Assembly: GCA_015146655.1 (NCBI GenBank)
Contig: VKHL01000268.1
Location: 1-21,457 of the forward strand
From: Ochromonas danica
Taxonomy: Eukaryota; Sar; Chrysophyceae; Chromulinales; Chromulinaceae
Length of the DNA stretch: 21,457 nucleotides
Reading direction: 5' to 3'
Shown here piece after piece: positions 17,238-21,457 of this stretch. Under the pieces are notes generated by a model. It had not been told where the DNA came from and ran no database searches. It was given only the letters and a program-made list of their open reading frames with translations. Numbering within the stretch: the stretch's first letter is position 1; every line of letters starts with the position of its first letter. The translations under genes were made by a program, and so were the position numbers.

Positions 17238-18263
17238 ATGAAAAATGAGTCGTTGGAAAATAGTGCCTTTCTTGAGCAGAACTATCAAAGTGGCTATAGC
17301 ACAATGTACTCAGATGATTTGAAAGACGAGCAAAGTCAGAGCTTGAGCATGCACGGCCTCACGGATTCGCTCCGCCCTTCGGTGGTCTACCACTCCCTCT
17401 ACGCCCACCACAACGGAGATGACATACCCTATGAGAAGCGTTTCTTCTTATACCAACGGAGTGATCGCGTCATCCAGCAGGTCAATGAATTCCTCTCGAG
17501 CCGTTCCTACACCTCGACAACGTTCCACAAAAGCAAACAATGCTGGGATGTGGTCATCTTAAATGCTTGGGCTTATCTCTGGTGTCGGATATTCTTCCGC
17601 GATCGGCCTAATAATGACGACGACTCTATAGTCGTTGAACTTCGTTTAGTTGAAGGTGATGGCGAGGAATTGCATGCTTTGACCATCCAATTGCAACAGA
17701 AACTTTTGCCGTTCCATGCAGTGGGAGACACTTCTCTCTACCACCAGTGGCTTCAGTCGATGTCAGCTCCCGAAGAAGATATCTACGGATTTACAAATAA
17801 TAAGAACACATCTGCCTTGTCTTTGAAGGCGATATCGACTCTTCAAAACACTGAAGGCAATGTACCCGTGAGTGAGAAGCTTGGAGCAGTTCGAGCGATT
17901 TTGGATGCCATCGAGATTGACACCTTTCATAGTGAGCTCATCAACAATGGACTGATCGAGGCTGTGCTGACTCTCTTTAGATCTTCAAGTGGAAGTGATA
18001 TACTGGATGATCCTTACCTGCTCAAGCCTTACGCCGTACAGATCCTCCACGCTGTCTTGCACACGATCCCTGAAGTTCGGAGCAAATTGGCAGCAAATAA
18101 CGACTTCATGCACTTTTTATCCACAGTGATAGCGTCAAACGCAGACATTCTCTTGACTCATATCTTGAAAATGTGCAAAGAAATAGATGATCTGATCGTC
18201 CTTGCCCAACAGCGAAAACGGTCCCTGGAAGAAGCTCCCTGTAACAGTACCAATAAGAAGTAG
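17238..18263 (+). CDS. Unrecognised protein with helical-repeat C-terminal half
   Basis: 341 aa from the ATG at 17238. The frame is open back to 17193, but those codons come from a GTT repeat and give only a Leu/Phe run, so I prefer the internal Met; a signal peptide cannot be fully excluded. Residues about 70-170 form an alpha/beta region (QRSDRVIQQVNEFLSS...WDVVILNAWAYLWCRIFF...SIVVELRLVEGDGEELHAL). The V-V-E-x-x-x-x-E-G-D pattern recalls KA1-like domains, but weakly. Residues about 205-325 are amphipathic helices (LGAVRAILDAIEIDTFHSELINNGLIEAVLTLF, KPYAVQILHAVLHTIPEVRSKLAANNDFMHFLSTVI) as in ARM/HEAT repeats. The end is basic. Likely cytosolic or nuclear; function unknown. Confidence 0.8.
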   Translation: MKNESLENSAFLEQNYQSGYSTMYSDDLKDEQSQSLSMHGLTDSLRPSVVYHSLYAHHNGDDIPYEKRFFLYQRSDRVIQQVNEFLSSRSYTSTTFHKSKQCWDVVILNAWAYLWCRIFFRDRPNNDDDSIVVELRLVEGDGEELHALTIQLQQKLLPFHAVGDTSLYHQWLQSMSAPEEDIYGFTNNKNTSALSLKAISTLQNTEGNVPVSEKLGAVRAILDAIEIDTFHSELINNGLIEAVLTLFRSSSGSDILDDPYLLKPYAVQILHAVLHTIPEVRSKLAANNDFMHFLSTVIASNADILLTHILKMCKEIDDLIVLAQQRKRSLEEAPCNSTNKK

Positions 18264-19384
18264 TCCTCTCTCACTTAAGCTTTCTATTTGTGTAGCGACT
18301 TGGTGTTTAAACATTCAGGGAATTAGAGGAAGAAACCTCCAGCACACATGAATCACACCAACTCCATCAACCGATCAGATGTTAAACATGACAATGCGTA
18401 AGATTGACAAAAGAATGGTGAAGAAGTACTTGTAGTTGCTGCCCCGCTTAGCACTTACCCTGGCCCCAGGTCTGTGTTATAACAAAGTCCAAAACACTAA
18501 TTCCAAATATTTATTCCAATTTTTGAGAGAAAAAAAGTAATTCCTCACTGGTGGACAACCAGAATTAATCTTTCTCTTGGCTTGGAATAACAGCAGAGAA
18601 ATTGTCTAATGGTCTAATTGGCATCTCTGTTTATCGTTTCTGATCTCACAACAAAAGACTAGAAGATCCAAGGTACAAGCGGTTATGACCCAAATTTCCT
18701 TCCTTTAAGTGTTGACTTTCTTTGTGTGGCAATGCCACACTTTCCTTATGTTGATCACTGTGATGCTGATGTGCATAGTCTACTGTAACTAGTATGATGA
18801 CCTTTGACTTCAGACCAGACTAGAATTATTAATTCTAGAATTAATTTTTGAAGGTAATTACTAATTCCGGAATTAAGTAATTCCCGAAGTTTTGATAGCC
18901 CAATTAAGTAATTCCACATAGCTTTCCATTTGGAATTCGGAATACATTTTTAGGCAGCCATGGTTCCTAATAAGATCCCATAGCATGACCACCACTGGAT
19001 GGAAACGACAACCCGACCCGGCCACGCTGCTGGCTCACAATATCAACGATGACAACGAAATGAATGAGACAGATAAGCGATCGTGTTCATCAAATAGCAG
19101 ACTGCAAGCTTGAAGGAATAAAACAGCACAGAAAAAAGTGATGGATTTCATTTAGTCACAACTAGTTCATTGACAAAGCAAACGAGATTGGAGCGTCGCC
19201 ACGAACACGTCCGACCTCCTCCACGATATTCCTTAACTTTCGTCTGCACTAGTAACATAGCATCTCATGAAGCAAAGACAATCACAATCACAACATTTCC
19301 AGCAAGGACGGCCGATGAATCCTCGTCCTCGAAGGCCACCAAGTCTTTCCTGTGGGATTCTCTTGTGATCGCAATTGGTTCACA
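18264..19384. other. Intergenic region with AATTCC-rich palindromic sequence
   Basis: About 1.1 kb without a convincing gene. TAATTCC/GGAATTA words are dense at 18500-18545 and 18820-18955, including the perfect palindrome ATTAATTCTAGAATTAAT at 18828-18845 and TAATTCCGGAATTA. A 42-codon plus-strand frame (18985-19113, MTTTGWKRQPDPATLL...) followed by AATAAA is the only small candidate; it has no recognisable content. A 72-codon frame at 19170-19388 looks spurious. Confidence 0.5.
18820..18955. repeat. AATTCC-motif palindromic repeat
   Basis: At least six AATTC/GAATT words in forward and reverse orientation in 135 bp. Similar spacing of the word occurs near 18505-18545 and 20575-20640, so it may be a degraded dispersed element. 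Confidence 0.4.
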
Positions 19385-20476
19385 TTAATCATAACTCGCG
19401 CCTTTCTCAAGCGCTTCTAACTCGCGAAGTTTGTAGCCAACCACCATTTGCCACATACAGAGTTGAGCAAGTTGCGTGACACTTTGCTGCAGAACCACTT
19501 CAGGTCCTTGAGAGTCAACGCCCAACTTCTCCATGAGAGCATTCACAATAAGCTGAATAGCTTGAAGAATATCTCCTGACATATCCGCCGTCAGTCGCTG
19601 CATCTCTTTCTCAGGCAAAGCTTGAATATATGTTAGAAGATTTGCTTTGAGTTCATTCTCTCGTTGTGATCGAATGGCCGCGAGCTCCTTCCGCAAGGCA
19701 GTCACTTCGCGGCTCAGAGCAGACGTCAGCTCTTGTACATCTACACTGAACTCATCACCACGAGAGGAACGAAACCTCACTTCTCCTTCCACTTGACCTT
19801 CTTCTTGGATAATATCAATCGACTCTCCCTTTTCCGTGAGCAGGGTAGCTGGAGGCGGTGGCTTGGGTAATCCTTTCAACGTTCTTGTCAAAGACATTCT
19901 ATACTCCGCATTCTTAAACATGTAACCCGTGATCTGCATCTGATAGAGTAAGTTGGCAAGCTTAGCAGAAGTGGTGAGCAAGGAGGCGTCCAAGGCGTAG
20001 TTGGGCAGGCTGCCGAATATGTTCATGACAGTGGTCTTGGCAGCTTCCTGCACATGCAGAGGAGCTGTCTTGGAGAAACTCTTCAGCATTTCATTTGGAG
20101 CTAATTCTTCAATAAATCGGAAATAGCGAATAGCATCTTTACTTCCCGTGTTTAATATCTTCTCTGTCTGATCGGTCGTGAGGGAGGCGATGGCGTCAGG
20201 GTGAGTGGGGATGATAGCCTTGCTTTGACTTGCTTGCTGAGGTGACGCCTGTAATCCATCATAGACGGGTGCTAGGAAAGTGGGAGGCGGGAAGGGAGAC
20301 CGTGTGTCGTTCCTTCTTGCACCGTTTCCGTCACTAACCACACCTGTGCGAAAGGAAATAGTTCGACCACGGCGCAAACCCGGTCCAAAACAGTGTTGAC
20401 AATGGAAAAAGGACCTTCCCTGTTCAAGGAAGACTAGTACAATAAGGACTAGAATGCGAGAGGCAATGGACGACAT
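19385..20476 (-). CDS. DUF760 family plastid protein (UV-B-induced protein At3g17800-like)
   Basis: 363 aa from the ATG at 20476; an ATG 14 codons upstream is less likely because the signal peptide starts at MSSIASRILVLIVLVFLEQGRS. The residue after this is Phe (FFHCQHCF), then a basic Arg/Gly-rich stretch, which together read as the bipartite signal-plus-transit presequence of red-type complex plastids. Residues about 113-200 (IRYFRFIEELAPNEMLKSFSKTAP...LANLLYQMQITGYMFKNAEYRM) are a clear DUF760 domain. A second, more diverged copy lies at about 278-350 (LLTYIQALPEKEMQRLTADMS...LAQLCMWQMVVGYKLRELEA), linked by a coiled coil (250-275). The plant homologue is a chloroplast protein of unknown biochemical role. 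A 72-nt in-frame stretch (20272-20343, GTGTGG to TTTCCTAG) could be an intron, which would shorten the protein by 24 residues. Confidence 0.88.
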   Translation of the reverse strand: MSSIASRILVLIVLVFLEQGRSFFHCQHCFGPGLRRGRTISFRTGVVSDGNGARRNDTRSPFPPPTFLAPVYDGLQASPQQASQSKAIIPTHPDAIASLTTDQTEKILNTGSKDAIRYFRFIEELAPNEMLKSFSKTAPLHVQEAAKTTVMNIFGSLPNYALDASLLTTSAKLANLLYQMQITGYMFKNAEYRMSLTRTLKGLPKPPPPATLLTEKGESIDIIQEEGQVEGEVRFRSSRGDEFSVDVQELTSALSREVTALRKELAAIRSQRENELKANLLTYIQALPEKEMQRLTADMSGDILQAIQLIVNALMEKLGVDSQGPEVVLQQSVTQLAQLCMWQMVVGYKLRELEALEKGASYD

Positions 20477-21457
20477 TGTCGCGGACACAGTCCAACAGTC
20501 CAACAATCCAACAATCAATTACTACTAATTACCGCTCATTAGCCACATTATTCCGATCGAAAAGTCCACTTATTTGAATTATAACTTGTAATTTTGGAAT
20601 TGGCATAGGTGGTTTCGGAATTTCGTGTTTTTGCTATTCCGTATTCGTTTTTCTATTCTGTCTCACTCCTCCCCAAGAAGAATTTTAAACAACAATTGCA
20701 ATATTAAAACAATGGCAATTACAGAAACAATTCCTTGGCTTACTCTACTGCCAAAGAAACAACTAAATTTAGCTAATCTGCTCTTCCAACAACACCACAT
20801 AAAATCTTAATCCCAGTGCACAACCGTGTTAATGCATGGATGAATCGAATTATAATTGTATAGACTGTCAAGGCTGAAGCATCACGAAATATAGAGCACC
20901 AAGACATATCCATAATATGTCAAAGAGCAATCATTCTTTATGAATTGCTTGGTAAGAACAAAGAATCGCCTTTAATCAAAGCAGAGAACCCGACAAGTTA
21001 GGCTCTCCTCAATCATCACTTGTAACACTGGTGTCATCAGGTGTACAAGAATGTTGTAATAACTGCATTAACAATCAAAACGCAAAAACAACAAACAAAT
21101 TCTCTTCGTTCCAAATATGGAACAAAACAGCACATCAAGTTTTGGAACTGAACAAGATAAGCATCACTGCTTATTCTTGATTGCTGAATTGGAAGTCTAA
21201 CAAAACGAAAACTGACTATCCAACTACAAAATCAAATCAAATCACAGAGGGAGAGGGAGAGGGAGAGAGCACAATAGCAGTTGTCACTCGTGGCGAGCAG
21301 TTGCTCAACCATCTATGAATAAGAACAATCTATGTCTCTTTCCTCTTGATATGTAATCAAACACATAGACAATCAAGACTTCTTCTTGACTTGGTTCACA
21401 TCAACACCACGACCATAACAACAAAATCTAAATCACCGCGACACCAAAAATGTCTCA
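20477..21457. other. Intergenic region to the end of the window
   Basis: AT-rich. A GAGGGAGAGG microsatellite lies at 21247-21269. A minus-strand frame ending in TGA at 21373 reads GRGVDVNQVKKKS after an acceptor-like site near 21410; it may be the last exon of a gene that begins outside the window, but I cannot support that further. The upstream 100 bp (20477-20580) should hold the promoter of the DUF760 gene. Confidence 0.4.

Noticed and set aside
1-21457. tRNA, rRNA or CRISPR features
   Set aside because: No cloverleaf with the usual conserved bases, no rRNA blocks and no spaced direct repeats were seen by eye.

Overview
The window looks like nuclear DNA of a eukaryotic alga with a complex (secondary, red-type) plastid, most likely a photosynthetic stramenopile. 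The reasons are: protein-coding genes with short GT-AG introns (about 50-84 nt); a DUF760 (UV-B-induced-protein type) gene whose N terminus reads as a signal peptide followed by a Phe at the likely cleavage site, as in heterokont plastid presequences; a Crinkler/RHS-type P-loop NTPase gene; and an FG-GAP (integrin-alpha-like) membrane protein. I cannot name the species.

Layout. 1-136: 37-bp tandem repeat. 281-1549 (-): serine-rich protein with a possible CRAMP1/TKI1-like ubiquitin-like fold, embedded in GGA/TCC microsatellites. 1956-3236 (-): four-exon gene of an unrecognised local family (member B). 3660-5450 (+): FG-GAP single-pass membrane protein, divergent from B. 5867-6603 (-): two-exon unknown gene C. 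7173-8262 (-): member D of the same family as B. 8404-9074: truncated near-perfect copy of the 3' half of member E. About 9317-11278: DNA transposon encoding a pogo/Tigger-like DDE protein that lacks the middle of its catalytic domain. 11.5-13.1 kb: small ORFs, a possible FLYWCH-like two-exon ORF and a decayed LRR gene. 13347-15227 (-): RHS/Crinkler NTPase-nuclease with a probable 18-nt microexon. 15381-15579: long foldback element with a 7-bp target-site duplication. 15580-16760 (-): member E, probably a pseudogene. 17238-18263 (+): unknown helical-repeat protein. 19385-20476 (-): plastid DUF760 protein. The last 900 bp hold no clear gene.

The most notable structure is the family B/D/E. Members share a basic stretch, a helix with the pattern D-I-R-R-x-Y-x-x-M, and a C-terminal strand pair that together recall an NTF2/SnoaL-like fold. 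B and E carry a 191-bp exonic cassette that is identical base for base while the sequence on both sides is unrelated. A separate 671-bp piece of E has been copied, with two differences, to the 5' edge of D. The segment therefore looks like a small family under active gene conversion and segmental copying, with a transposon, a foldback element and an RHS-type gene lying between the copies. All functional statements are from reading the sequence by eye; no database search was run.
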